Source: CAVXJN01 sp963773585 (GTDB lineage Bacteria > Pseudomonadota > Gammaproteobacteria > JASBUN01). From it: a stretch of DNA of 64,000 bases. The notes under the pieces are model-generated. The model did not search any database. It saw nothing but the letters and a program-made list of their open reading frames with translations, and had not been told where the DNA came from. Below are positions 17,661 through 27,300 of this stretch, one piece after another. Numbering within the stretch: the stretch's first letter is position 1; every line of letters begins with the position of its first letter. Location: NCBI GenBank assembly GCA_963773585.1, contig CAVZBR010000014.1, positions 39,316 to 103,315 of the forward strand, read 5' to 3'. Position numbers and translations under genes: made by a program.

Positions 17661-19174
17661 TGCTGCGCGGTCAACGGATTTTGGTTCGGCTGGCGTGCGT
17701 GCTGCTCGCCGCATCGCTGGGACTGACCGTTGCCGGTTGCGCCCAACCCGGTGACGATGCAATTCGCATGGGGCTGGCTTCCGCCCCCATTACCTTGGAT
17801 CCGCGTTTCGCCACGGACGCAACTTCCGCGCGCATAGATCGCTTGTTGTACGCGCGACTGGTGGAGTTCGATAACGCCGCGCGGCCGGTACCGGGGTTGG
17901 CGGACTGGGAGTTGTTGTCTCCGACCCATTACCGTTTTCACCTCGGCGAGCGCGCTCGTATCTTCCATGATGGCAGCCGATTGGACGCCGGCGACGTCAA
18001 GGCGACCTACGACTCGGTCCTCGATCCGCAGACCGAGTCGCCGCACCGCAATTCTCTGCGCATGGTCGAACGCGTTGCAGAGGTCGATGACGACACGGTG
18101 GATTTCTATCTGAAGCACGCCGACCCTTTGTTTCCCGGCTATCTGGTGATCGGTATCCTTCCGGCGAAAGCGATTGCCAGCGGCCGGAATTTTGCCCGCC
18201 AGCCCCTGGGCAGTGGGCCGTTCCGTTTCCGCGGTTGGCCTGCGGAAGGACTGTTGCGCTTGGTGCGCGATGCCGACGGACAGGTGTTCTCGTTCGTCCA
18301 GGTCTCCGATTCGACGGTCCGCGTATTGAAGCTGCTTCGGGGCGAGATCGATTTGCTGCAGAACGAATTGCCGCGGGAATTGGTGCAATATCTGGAAAAA
18401 CAGCCCGGCGTTCAGGTGCGGCATCGGGCCGGGTCGAATTTCAGCTATCTCGGTTTCAATTTCGAGGATCCCGCATTGCGCGACGTGCGCGTGCGACGCG
18501 CCATTGCCTACGGGCTAAACCGCAAGGCAGTGGTGCAGTATCTGTTCGGTGGAGAAACCCGGCTTGCCAACGCCCTGTTGCCGCCGGAGCACTGGGCCGG
18601 TAATCCGCAACTCAGGGGCTACGGCTTCGATCCCGAAAAGGCACGGGCGTTGCTGGCGCAAGCCGGTTATGGACCTGAGCATCCGCTGCATCTGGTCTAC
18701 AAGACCACCAGCGATCCATTCCGAGTGCGTATCGCCACTATTCTGCAACAGCAACTGGCGGAAATCGGAATCGACGTGAGCTTGGTAAGTTTCGACTGGG
18801 CGACTTTCTATGCCGATATCAAGGCCGGGCGCTTTCAGCTATACAGCCTGTCCTGGGTGGGCATCAAATCGCCGGATATTTTCCGCTATGTATTTCACAG
18901 CAGCGCGATTCCGCCGGCGGGCGCCAACCGAGGACGCTACCGCGATGCCGAGGCGGATCGCCTGATCGAGCAGGCGGACCGGACCGGCGATCTGGAACAA
19001 CGCGCCCGGTTGTACCGGCAGTTGCAAGCACATCTGCTGGAAACGCTGCCGTACGTTCCGTTATGGTACGAGGAACATTTTTTTGCGGCCCGTGCCGATA
19101 TACGCGGCTATACGCTCAGTGCCGATGGCAATTTTGACGCGCTGGTCAATGTACATCGTGCGGAATCCAAATAG
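17660..19174 (+). CDS. Peptide ABC transporter substrate-binding lipoprotein (OppA/DppA family)
   Basis: The 504-residue SBP_bac_5 protein has a signal peptide with lipobox TVAGC and is probably tethered outside the inner membrane. Family landmarks include ITLDPRF near the N-terminus and GLNRKAVV in the second domain. GTG at 17660 overlaps the CYTH stop (TAGTG). Two permease genes follow immediately. Oligopeptides are the likely cargo; with nagZ in the operon, murein peptides are a reasonable guess. Confidence 0.9.
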   Translation: MLRGQRILVRLACVLLAASLGLTVAGCAQPGDDAIRMGLASAPITLDPRFATDATSARIDRLLYARLVEFDNAARPVPGLADWELLSPTHYRFHLGERARIFHDGSRLDAGDVKATYDSVLDPQTESPHRNSLRMVERVAEVDDDTVDFYLKHADPLFPGYLVIGILPAKAIASGRNFARQPLGSGPFRFRGWPAEGLLRLVRDADGQVFSFVQVSDSTVRVLKLLRGEIDLLQNELPRELVQYLEKQPGVQVRHRAGSNFSYLGFNFEDPALRDVRVRRAIAYGLNRKAVVQYLFGGETRLANALLPPEHWAGNPQLRGYGFDPEKARALLAQAGYGPEHPLHLVYKTTSDPFRVRIATILQQQLAEIGIDVSLVSFDWATFYADIKAGRFQLYSLSWVGIKSPDIFRYVFHSSAIPPAGANRGRYRDAEADRLIEQADRTGDLEQRARLYRQLQAHLLETLPYVPLWYEEHFFAARADIRGYTLSADGNFDALVNVHRAESK

Positions 19175-19180
19175 GGCTCT

Positions 19181-20110
19181 ATGCTGCGTTTCCTCGTGTT
19201 TCGTCTGACCAGCGCCGCAGTGGTGGTGTTGGGCGTCGTTTGCCTGGTGTTTTTGCTCGTGCATCTGGTACCCGGCGATCCGGTGGAAATGATGCTGGGT
19301 GAAAACGCGCAGACTGCGGACCGGGAGGCACTGCGCGAAGCGCTGGGATTGGATAAACCCATCGCTCAGCAGCTCCGGACCTATCTCTACAATCTGGGCC
19401 ACCTCGATCTCGGTACGTCGTTCAGTAGCCGCCGCCCGATAGCCGAGCTGATCGCGGAGCGCGCGCCGGCCACCGCGGAGCTCGCCGTCGCCGGACTGCT
19501 GGTAGCCGTGCTGATTTCGTTTCCGTTGGGCAGCATTGCCGCAGTGCGCAAGGACACGCCCTGGGATCAAGGCGCGATGGCGTTTTCCTTGTTGGGTGTG
19601 TCGGTGCCGAATTTCTGGATGGGTCCGGTTCTGATCTTGGTATTCTCGTTGTGGCTCGGCTGGTTTCCGGTCAGTGGCCGCGATGGCTTGGCGTCTCTGG
19701 TGCTGCCGGCGATCACCTTGGGAACGGCGTTGGCGGCTGTTCTGTCGCGCATGGTGCGCAGCACGTTGCTGGAAGTGTTGAGCGAGGATTACATCCGCAC
19801 CGCGCGCGCAAAAGGTTTAAGCGAACGGCAAGTGGTGCTGCACCATGGTCTGCGCAACGCAATGTTGCCGATCATCACCTTGCTCGGACTGCAGTTGGGA
19901 ACCCTGCTCGGCGGCGCGGTAATCACCGAAACCGTATTTTCCTGGCCCGGCCTGGGCAAGCTCACCATAGACGCCATCTTGCGCCGCGACTATCCCGTGG
20001 TGCAGGCCTGTGTGCTGCTGATCAGCCTCACGTACGTGGCCGTGAACATTCTCACCGATCTGGCGTATGCCTGGGTTGACCCGCGTATCCGCGAGGCGGG
20101 CCGCTCGTGA
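19181..20110 (+). CDS. Peptide ABC transporter permease, DppB/OppB type
   Basis: The 309-residue inner-membrane protein has six predicted helices and the large periplasmic loop of DppB-type permeases. The EAA cytoplasmic loop for ATPase contact is visible around RTARAKGLSERQVV. It starts six bases after the binding-protein gene and its TGA overlaps the GTG of the next permease. Confidence 0.92.
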   Translation: MLRFLVFRLTSAAVVVLGVVCLVFLLVHLVPGDPVEMMLGENAQTADREALREALGLDKPIAQQLRTYLYNLGHLDLGTSFSSRRPIAELIAERAPATAELAVAGLLVAVLISFPLGSIAAVRKDTPWDQGAMAFSLLGVSVPNFWMGPVLILVFSLWLGWFPVSGRDGLASLVLPAITLGTALAAVLSRMVRSTLLEVLSEDYIRTARAKGLSERQVVLHHGLRNAMLPIITLLGLQLGTLLGGAVITETVFSWPGLGKLTIDAILRRDYPVVQACVLLISLTYVAVNILTDLAYAWVDPRIREAGRS

Positions 20111-20910
20111 GCCGCGCCTCGGTACCTGCGGCCATCATCCTGGTCTGGGCGCTGATGGCAGTTCTGGGACCCTGGTTGCCGTTGCATCCCGACGCGATCG
20201 CATTGCCGCACATCCTCGATCTGCCGAGCTCACATTCCTGGCTGGGTTACGACGATCTCGGCCGGCGCATTTTCGACCGCCTGGTGATGGGAGCGTCGAC
20301 TTCGTTCTACGTCGCGTTCTGGGTGGTGCTCGTTTCAGCAGCGGTAGGCAGCCTGATCGGCACGTTCACCGGCTATGTGGGCGGCTGGATGGACGCCATC
20401 ATGGTCCGCATAATCGATATCTTTCTCGCTTTCCCCGGGATCCTGCTGGCCATCGCCTTGGCGGGTATCATGGGCCCGGGAATTGGCAATGTGGTAGTGG
20501 CGCTCTCCATCGTCGGCTGGGTGGGTTACGCGCGTCTGGCACGGGCCCAGGTGCTGTCGCTCAAGCATCGAGACCACGTCACAGCCGCGATCGCGCTGGG
20601 TACCCGGCGCAGCCGTATCGTTGTGCGCCATCTGCTGCCGCTGCTGAGCGCGCCGTTGATCGTCGAGGCGACGTTCGGGGTCGCGGGCGTGGTGATCGCC
20701 GAAGCCGGTCTGTCGTTTCTCGGCCTTGGCGTCCAGGCGCCGCAGGCGTCCTGGGGTAATATGATTCGTGACGGCACACGCTACATGTTGGTCGCGCCAC
20801 ATATGGTGCTGGCGCCCGGTATAGCGCTGATGCTGGTTGTGCTGGCAGTAAATCTGTTGGGTGACCGGTTGCGTGACTGGCTGGACGTGCGTACCCGGCT
20901 TCGCGATTGA
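20107..20910 (+). CDS. Peptide ABC transporter permease, DppC/OppC type
   Basis: The 267-residue second permease starts at GTG 20107, overlapping the first permease. It has about six helices, the typical GYDDLGRRIFDRLV segment after the first helix, and an EAA loop around ALGTRRSRIVVRHLLP. No ATP-binding subunit gene follows: the next gene is nagZ, so the transporter must borrow ATPases encoded elsewhere. Confidence 0.92.
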   Translation: MSRASVPAAIILVWALMAVLGPWLPLHPDAIALPHILDLPSSHSWLGYDDLGRRIFDRLVMGASTSFYVAFWVVLVSAAVGSLIGTFTGYVGGWMDAIMVRIIDIFLAFPGILLAIALAGIMGPGIGNVVVALSIVGWVGYARLARAQVLSLKHRDHVTAAIALGTRRSRIVVRHLLPLLSAPLIVEATFGVAGVVIAEAGLSFLGLGVQAPQASWGNMIRDGTRYMLVAPHMVLAPGIALMLVVLAVNLLGDRLRDWLDVRTRLRD

Positions 20911-20924
20911 AAAGGGAGGCGAGT

Positions 20925-21971
20925 ATGTCGTTGGGACCGATCATGGTGGACGTCGCAGGATTGGAGTTGCGGCCCGAAGAGCGCGAACGCTTGTCGCATC
21001 CGCTGGTGGGCGGGGTGATCCTGTTCAGCCGCAATTTTGCGTCCGCGCAGCAGGTGCGGGCTTTGATCGACGACATTCACCGCGTGCGTGAACCTCGTCT
21101 GCTGATTGCCGTGGACCAGGAGGGCGGGCGGGTACAACGTTTCCGCGAAGGATTCACACGACTTCCCGCCGTACGGCGCCTGGGAGAAGTCTACGATCAG
21201 GACCGCCGCTTGGCGCGCAAATACGCTCAGGCCACCGGGTGGTTGATGGCTAGTGAGCTGCGCGCGGTGGGAGTCGACATCAGCTTTGCGCCGGTGTTGG
21301 ATCTGGATCGCGGTGTCAGCGCGGTGATCGGCGATCGTGCGTTTCACACCGATCCGGAGGCGGTTGCCGACATCGCCCACGCCTACATGATCGGCATGCG
21401 CGACGCAGAAATGGAAGCGACCGGAAAACATTATCCCGGCCACGGGTCGGTGGAAGCGGACTCGCACACCGATCTTCCGATCGATGAGCGTCGCTACGAT
21501 GACATTCGCGCCGAGGACTTGTTGCCTTTCGAACGCATGATGCGCTTCGGCATGGCCGCGGTGATGGCGGCCCATGTGGTGTATCCCGCGGTGGATTCGA
21601 CGCCGGCCGGATTTTCACGCCGCTGGATCGCGGACGTTTTGCGCGGCGAATTGAATTTCCAGGGTGTTATTTTCAGTGACGACCTCAGCATGGCGGCCGC
21701 AGAAGGTGTCGGTGGCTACGTTGAACGCGCACAGCGGGCATTGGACGCCGGTTGCGATATGGTGCTCGTCTGCAACAACGAAGCCGGCTGCGCGCGGGTA
21801 TTGGATTCATTGCAGCGCGAACCGGATCCGGTAAGTCAATTGCGGCTGGTTCGACTGCACGCACGCCACCGACAATCCTTCAACGCGCTTCGCCAGGACC
21901 CGCGTTGGCAGCAGGCGCGGGACCAGGTGCGGCGCTACGACCCGGAGCCGTTGCTCGATATGGATATGTGA
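20925..21971 (+). CDS. nagZ: Beta-N-acetylhexosaminidase NagZ
   Basis: NagZ is a cytoplasmic GH3 glycosidase that removes GlcNAc from anhydro-muropeptides during cell-wall recycling. The start at 20925 has GGGAGG seven bases upstream; the frame is open to 20907 but without a better site. The 348-residue length is normal. Visible motifs are AVDQEGGRVQRF, the catalytic loop GKHYPGHGSVEADSH and the nucleophile region FSDDLSM. It lies 14 bases after the peptide permease gene. The nagZ-hpt-mtnP order is also known from Pseudomonas. Confidence 0.95.
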   Translation: MSLGPIMVDVAGLELRPEERERLSHPLVGGVILFSRNFASAQQVRALIDDIHRVREPRLLIAVDQEGGRVQRFREGFTRLPAVRRLGEVYDQDRRLARKYAQATGWLMASELRAVGVDISFAPVLDLDRGVSAVIGDRAFHTDPEAVADIAHAYMIGMRDAEMEATGKHYPGHGSVEADSHTDLPIDERRYDDIRAEDLLPFERMMRFGMAAVMAAHVVYPAVDSTPAGFSRRWIADVLRGELNFQGVIFSDDLSMAAAEGVGGYVERAQRALDAGCDMVLVCNNEAGCARVLDSLQREPDPVSQLRLVRLHARHRQSFNALRQDPRWQQARDQVRRYDPEPLLDMDM

Positions 21972-22075
21972 GTGCGCTCCGCCCGCGCTCGCCCGAAGCG
22001 ATCGCAGGCGCGCCGCATGGCATTGAATGCCGCCGGACGACACGAGTGCCCTGGCCAGGGCGGCGGTGGCGCGTC

Positions 22076-22081
22076 TATAAT
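22076..22081 (+). promoter_or_regulatory. Candidate -10 box upstream of hpt
   Basis: TATAAT occurs 120 bases before the hpt start, within a 230-base gap after nagZ that is otherwise GC-rich. No good TTGACA-like -35 box was found 16-18 bases upstream, so this is only a candidate for an hpt-mtnP promoter. Confidence 0.35.
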
Positions 22082-22201
22082 GGCGCCGCGTTCGGCTATG
22101 TGCCGAGCAGCATTGACGAATCGCTGCATGCCCGGGCGTGCGAGACCGGAAATCGCATTGGCCGCCCGGAAAGTCGATCCAACAGCTATCCCGAGCCCGC
22201 T

Positions 22202-22756
22202 ATGACCGTGACTCCCGAACAGGCCCAGACCGTGTTGGCGCAAGCGGACTGTCTTTTCACAGAAGAACAAGTCGAACACGCGCTGGACACCATGGCCCGG
22301 CGAATTGGCGAACGTCTCGGTGATTTGAACCCGATCGTCATGTGCGTGCTCAATGGCGGCCTGGTGCCGACCGGTAAACTGGTTACGAGACTTTCGTTCT
22401 CGCTTCAGATCGACTATCTGCACGCCACACGATACCGCAACAGCACCAGCGGCGGTGACTTGACTTGGCTGGCGCGTCCACACATGGACATCCGCGGCCG
22501 CACGGTGCTGGTGGTGGATGACATACTCGACGAAGGTATTACGCTCGCTGCAATCATGGACTATTGCCGCGAGCAGGGCGCGGACGCCGTATACAGCGCA
22601 GTATTGGTTGAGAAGCGCCATGAGCGAAAATATGGCTTGAAGGATCCCGATTTCGTCGGCCTCGAAGTCGAAGACCGTTATGTTTTCGGCTACGGAATGG
22701 ATTACAAGGGATTCTTGCGCAATGCCGCAGGTATCTATGCCGTGCAAGGCAGTTGA
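22202..22756 (+). CDS. hpt: Hypoxanthine-guanine phosphoribosyltransferase
   Basis: This purine salvage enzyme makes IMP/GMP from hypoxanthine/guanine and PRPP. The ATG at 22202 gives 184 residues, the usual length; longer in-frame starts overlap nagZ. The PRPP-binding motif VLVVDDILDEGIT is intact, and the C-terminal base-binding region FVGLEVEDRYVFGYGMD is typical. It precedes mtnP by 40 bases, and the product of that enzyme (hypoxanthine) is the substrate here, so the two make a salvage pathway. Confidence 0.93.
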   Translation: MTVTPEQAQTVLAQADCLFTEEQVEHALDTMARRIGERLGDLNPIVMCVLNGGLVPTGKLVTRLSFSLQIDYLHATRYRNSTSGGDLTWLARPHMDIRGRTVLVVDDILDEGITLAAIMDYCREQGADAVYSAVLVEKRHERKYGLKDPDFVGLEVEDRYVFGYGMDYKGFLRNAAGIYAVQGS

Positions 22757-22796
22757 ACCGCTGTCGCTGGCGACGATCACTTAAAGGAATGCATGT

Positions 22797-23537
22797 ATGC
22801 CGGACGTAGCAATCATTGGCGGGACTGGACTCAATTCCCTCAAGAACCTCGAAATCACCCACCGCGAAATGGTGCAGACGCCGTATGGCGCGCCTTCGGG
22901 GCCGGCGGTGCATGGCACGGTCGCCGGACGCGAGGTGGTGTTCATGGCCCGTCATGGCAGCGGCCACACGATCCCACCTCATCGTGTGAATTACCGGGCG
23001 AACATCTGGGCGTTGCGCAGCCTGGGGGTCGAGCGGGTGATCGCGGTGGCGGCAGTCGGCGGCATCAGTGCCGAGATGAGCCCCGGCAGGATCGCCTTTC
23101 CCGATCAGATCATCGACTACACATGGTCGCGGGAAAACACCTATTTCGAGGATAATCTTGAAGAGGTGACCCATATCGATTTCACATTTCCCTATTGCGA
23201 TGAAATGCGCACCCTGTTGATCCAGGCCGCTGCAGACGCCGGCGTTGAGCACACGCCTACCGGAACCTACGGCGCCACCCAGGGCCCGCGGCTCGAGACC
23301 GCGGCTGAAATTCGGCGCCTGGAGCGGGACGGCTGCGATATGGTCGGCATGACAGGCATGCCGGAGGCCGCGCTGGCGCGGGAACTGGGTCTTTGCTACG
23401 CGACCTGTGCGGTGTCTGCCAACTGGGCCGCCGGCAAGGGGGAGGGGGTGATCACCATGCAGGAAATCGACAAACATCTGAAGTCGGGCATGGAAGCGGT
23501 GCGCCGGCTCATGGAACGGGTGCTACAAGTGCTCTAG
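22797..23537 (+). CDS. mtnP: S-methyl-5'-thioinosine phosphorylase
   Basis: This PNP/MTAP-family enzyme phosphorolyses a methylthio nucleoside from polyamine synthesis. The 246-residue protein has GGTGLNSL near the N-terminus, RHGSGHTIPPHRVNYRAN and the substrate loop GMTGMPEAALARE. In the segment AVSANWAAG an Asn stands where adenosine-specific MTAP has Asp, which in this family points to 6-oxopurines, so methylthioinosine is preferred over methylthioadenosine. The stop codon TAG lies inside the left arm of the inverted-repeat element that follows. Confidence 0.88.
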   Translation: MPDVAIIGGTGLNSLKNLEITHREMVQTPYGAPSGPAVHGTVAGREVVFMARHGSGHTIPPHRVNYRANIWALRSLGVERVIAVAAVGGISAEMSPGRIAFPDQIIDYTWSRENTYFEDNLEEVTHIDFTFPYCDEMRTLLIQAAADAGVEHTPTGTYGATQGPRLETAAEIRRLERDGCDMVGMTGMPEAALARELGLCYATCAVSANWAAGKGEGVITMQEIDKHLKSGMEAVRRLMERVLQVL

Positions 23538-23698
23538 GAGCCTGTCCCGAGTAATCACGACGCTACTGCGGCGGTGTTCTTTCGGGCCAAAGTTCCGATC
23601 CTTCTCGTCACAGCGCGCCCACTATGTTCCTCGAACGATCGAAGATTTGGCCTCGAAACCCCACGCGCCTCGCGACGCGCAGATTACTCGGCTCCTAG
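23534..23698. mobile_element. MITE-like imperfect inverted repeat element, 165 bp
   Basis: The left end CTAGGAGCC...CGAGTAATC (23534-23556, with a five-base TGTCC insert) matches the reverse complement of the right end ATTACTCGGCTCCTAG (23683-23698). An inner pair also matches: TTTCGGGCCAAA (23580-23591) against TTTGGCCTCGAAA on the right side. The whole gap between the convergent mtnP and csiV is thus one long imperfect palindrome without coding capacity. The left tip supplies the mtnP stop codon and the right tip ends three bases before the csiV stop. It could also act as a bidirectional transcription stop. Confidence 0.6.
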
Positions 23699-23700
23699 CG

Positions 23701-24303
23701 CTATTGCCCGGTTTTGATCGGCGTGCACAGAATGAGCAAGCCGAACTTTGGATGATCGATGTAGTGCAGCTCGCCGCTACGCATGCGGCGATGGTCTTGC
23801 ATACGGTAGGCGTTGCCTTGCCCGTCGCCGGGCGCGTACAACAGGTCCGCCCAGACATGAAGGAAGCGCGCCCGGGTCAACAGCAGCGTGCCCGAAATCT
23901 CCTCCACACTGCGCCCGTCGGGCAGATAGTGGCGCGGTCCACCATGGATCCAGACGGGTTGCGCCTTGCCCCGTTCCAATACCGGCTGGCGCCAGCCGAG
24001 GTGCAGGATCGGCGCGCGAGTCCCGGATCTACGCAATGCCGAGACTACGCCACCCAGTTGCAATTGATCTTCCGACAGCTGTGAATACGCGCCGCCGGTA
24101 CCCGCGCCGGACAAATAGCGAGCGTTGTCGGCGCTGGGTTGCCCCGGGTCAGGTGGCCAAAACTCGGCATCGCCCGCATTCGCGGACGTATTTGCGAATA
24201 CCACGACTTCGATCTTGTACCAATCCGGATCGGCGACCGCTGCGGTGGAGTACGCCAATGCGGCCAGACACAGGACTAAATAGCGCGAGACAAGGTTCAA
24301 CAT
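23701..24303 (-). CDS. csiV: CsiV-family protein
   Basis: The 200-residue protein has a signal peptide (cleavage near TAAVA-DP) and the opening YKIEVVVFAN seen in CsiV-type proteins, which bind peptidoglycan in the periplasm. In many gammaproteobacteria this gene follows mfd, as here: mfd ends 77 bases upstream on the same strand. The C-terminal half contains RARFLHVWADLLY and GELHYIDHPKFGLL, typical of the family. Its function is known only in outline. Confidence 0.83.
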   Translation of the reverse strand: MLNLVSRYLVLCLAALAYSTAAVADPDWYKIEVVVFANTSANAGDAEFWPPDPGQPSADNARYLSGAGTGGAYSQLSEDQLQLGGVVSALRRSGTRAPILHLGWRQPVLERGKAQPVWIHGGPRHYLPDGRSVEEISGTLLLTRARFLHVWADLLYAPGDGQGNAYRMQDHRRMRSGELHYIDHPKFGLLILCTPIKTGQ

Positions 24304-24379
24304 AGAAAAGCTACGGGTACGGGCCAGGCGCTACTATAGCGAAATGGCATGATCGACGACAGCGCCGGCGCCGCCCGCG

Positions 24380-27300
24380 TCATTGGACCGGAGTTCCCGT
24401 TTGCAGATTTCGCAGCAACTGTTCCACCGCTTCGAACCGCTGAGGCGCTTGCGGCAACTCGCGCTTGAAGCGGAGCTGATGTTGGCCGTCCAGCCGGTAC
24501 ACCTGTGGCTCGGTCTGCACCATGCGGATGATGTTGATTGGATCGACGTTGGCTTGATCGCGGAACACCAGTCGACCTCCGCTCGGGCCGGCATCCAGCT
24601 TGGTGACGCCAAGCGGGTTGGCCAGCAGTTTGAGCTCCGTGAGCCGGAATAGATTCTTGGCCGCATCGGGCAGCAAGCCGAAACGATCGATCATCTCGAC
24701 TTGCAGCTCGCGCAATTGGTCCTTGTCTTCCGCACTGGCAATGCGCTTGTAGAGAATCAGGCGCGCGTGCACATCCGGCAGGTAGTCTTCGGGCAAAAGC
24801 GCCGGCACCTGCAAGTCGATTTCGGGGCCGTGTTCCAGGGGCCGGTTCAAGTCCGGCTGCTTACCCGCCCTGAGCGCTTTTACGGCCCGTTCCAGCAGCT
24901 CGCTATACAAGGTGAAACCGATTTCCTGGATTTGTCCGCTCTGGCCTTCGCCGAGCAACTCGCCGGCGCCGCGGATTTCCAGGTCGTGGGTGGCGAGCAT
25001 GAATCCTGCGCCGAGGTCTTCGAGCGACTCGATCGCTTCGAGCCGTTTCAGTGCGTCGGCGGTAATGACGCGCCGCGGCGGAACGATGAGATAGGCATAG
25101 GCGCGGTGATGGGAACGGCCGACCCGGCCGCGCAACTGGTGCAGCTGCGCCAAGCCGAGTTTGTCGGCGCGGTTCATGATGATGGTATTGGCACTGGGAA
25201 CGTCGATTCCACTTTCGATAATGGTGCTGCAGACGAGAACGTTGAACCGTTGGTGGTAAAAATCAAGCATCACCTGTTCGAGCTCCCGTTCCCGCATTTG
25301 GCCGTGCGCGACACGCACACTCGCGTCGGGCACTAAATCGCGCAATGCGTTGGCCATGCGTTCGATGCTGGCGACGTCGTTGTGGAGAAAATAAACCTGG
25401 CCGCCGCGCTTGAACTCGCGCTGGAACGCCTCTTGCAACAACGAGTCATTCCATTCATTGACGAAAGTCTTGATCGCCACGCGCGCCACGGGAGGCGTCG
25501 CAATAATGGACAGATCCCGCAGGCTCGCGAGCGACATGTTCAAAGTGCGCGGGATCGGAGTGGCGGTCATGGTCAGCACGTCGACCTGCGCCCGGAGTGC
25601 CTTGAGGCGCTCTTTCTGACGCACGCCGAACCGATGTTCCTCGTCGACGATCACCAGCCCCAGGTTTTTGAACTTGACGTCGTTTTGCAACAGCTTATGG
25701 GTGCCGATGAGTATATCGACGCGGCCATCTGCCAGTTCTTTGAGTACCTGCTCCTGTTGTTTCTTGGTGCGAAACCGGGAGAGTACTTCGGTTCTCACCG
25801 GCCAGTCGGCAAAGCGGTCGAGGAAGTTCTGATTGTGCTGTTGCGCCAGCAACGTGGTTGGCACCAGCACTGCCACTTGGCGCTGGCTCTGCACGGCAAT
25901 GAACGCAGCGCGCATCGCAACTTCCGTTTTGCCGAAGCCAACGTCGCCGCACACGACGCGGTCCATGGGTTGCTCCGCGCGCATGTCTTCGACCACGGCA
26001 TCGATAGCGGATTGTTGATCGGGTGTCTCTTCGAATGGAAACGCTGCCGCAAAGCGTGCGTAATCGTCGTGCTCGAACGTAAACGCGTGACCCTTGCTCG
26101 CGGCGCGGCGCGAGTAAATATCGAGGAGTTCAGCCGCCACGTCTCGAGCCCGCTCTGCAGCTTTGCGTTTCAGGCGTTGCCAGTGATCGCCACCGAGCTT
26201 GTGCAAGGGCGCGGTTTCGGGCGACGCGCCGCTATAGCGGCTCACCAGATGCAACGAGGAAACCGGTACGTACAATTTGTCGCCGTCGGCGTATTCGAGG
26301 GTCAGGAACTCTGCCTCCAGCGTGCCCACATTGAGCTTCTGCAATCCCAAGTACCGTCCTACACCATGTTCTTCGTGTACAACCGGCGCACCGATGCTCA
26401 GATCGGTGAGGTTGCGGACCACGTTTTCGGATTCCGTGCGGGGCGCACTCCGACGCCGGCGGGATTGGCTGGCGCGTTCGCCGAACAGCTGCGATTCGGC
26501 GATGACGGCAAGCGCCGGATCGCGGACGACCAGGCCCTGTTCCAACGACGCGACCGTGATGCCGAAAGCCGCGTCACTGGCGAGGAACGCTTCCCAGGAA
26601 TCGAACACGTCGGGGCGCAACCCCAGCCCGCTCAATGTATCGAGAATCACCTCTCTGCGTCCGGTAGACTCGCCGGCGACCAGAACGCGACCTTCGAAGG
26701 TGAGCATGAACTGCTGCAGTGCAGCGGCCGGCTCCGGAGCCCGAGCCTGAAGCGTGAGCAGGGGCGGCGCGGCCGTGGCGAAATTGACGAAATTGCCTTC
26801 CGCGGCCGGTTCGATTTCGAACCGTTGCACCTTCACCTGGGGCAGCCCCTGAAACTGTGCGCGTACGGTGTCCAGATCCAGGTACAAGCTGTCCGGTTCG
26901 ATCAGGGGGCGTTCGATATCGTGGCGGCGTTGTTCGTAACGGCTTTCCACCTGTTCGCGATAGGCGAGCAACGCCGGTTCGACGTCGTCCATGGTGATCA
27001 GTAACGCGTGTTCGGGGAGATAGTCGCGCAGTGTTTCGGTGGTTTCATGGAATAGGGGTAAATAATATTCGATGCCGCCGGGCGGATGCCCGTTGCTGAC
27101 TTCGCGGTACACCGGGCTGCGCTGCGGGTCGCCCTCGAAGCGTTTGCGCCAAGCTTGGCGGAAGCGGCCGATGCCGTCTTCGTCGAGGGCGAACTCGGCG
27201 GCCGGCAACATGCGAATTTGCTGCACCTGGCCGCTGGATCGTTGGCTCTCGGGATCGAATACCCGGATGCTTTCGACTTCGTCGTCGAACAGATCGATCC

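Noticed and set aside
25382..27004. 540-codon open frame on the plus strand
   Set aside because: It is fully antisense to mfd, whose protein is conserved over its whole length; long antisense frames are common in GC-rich genes.
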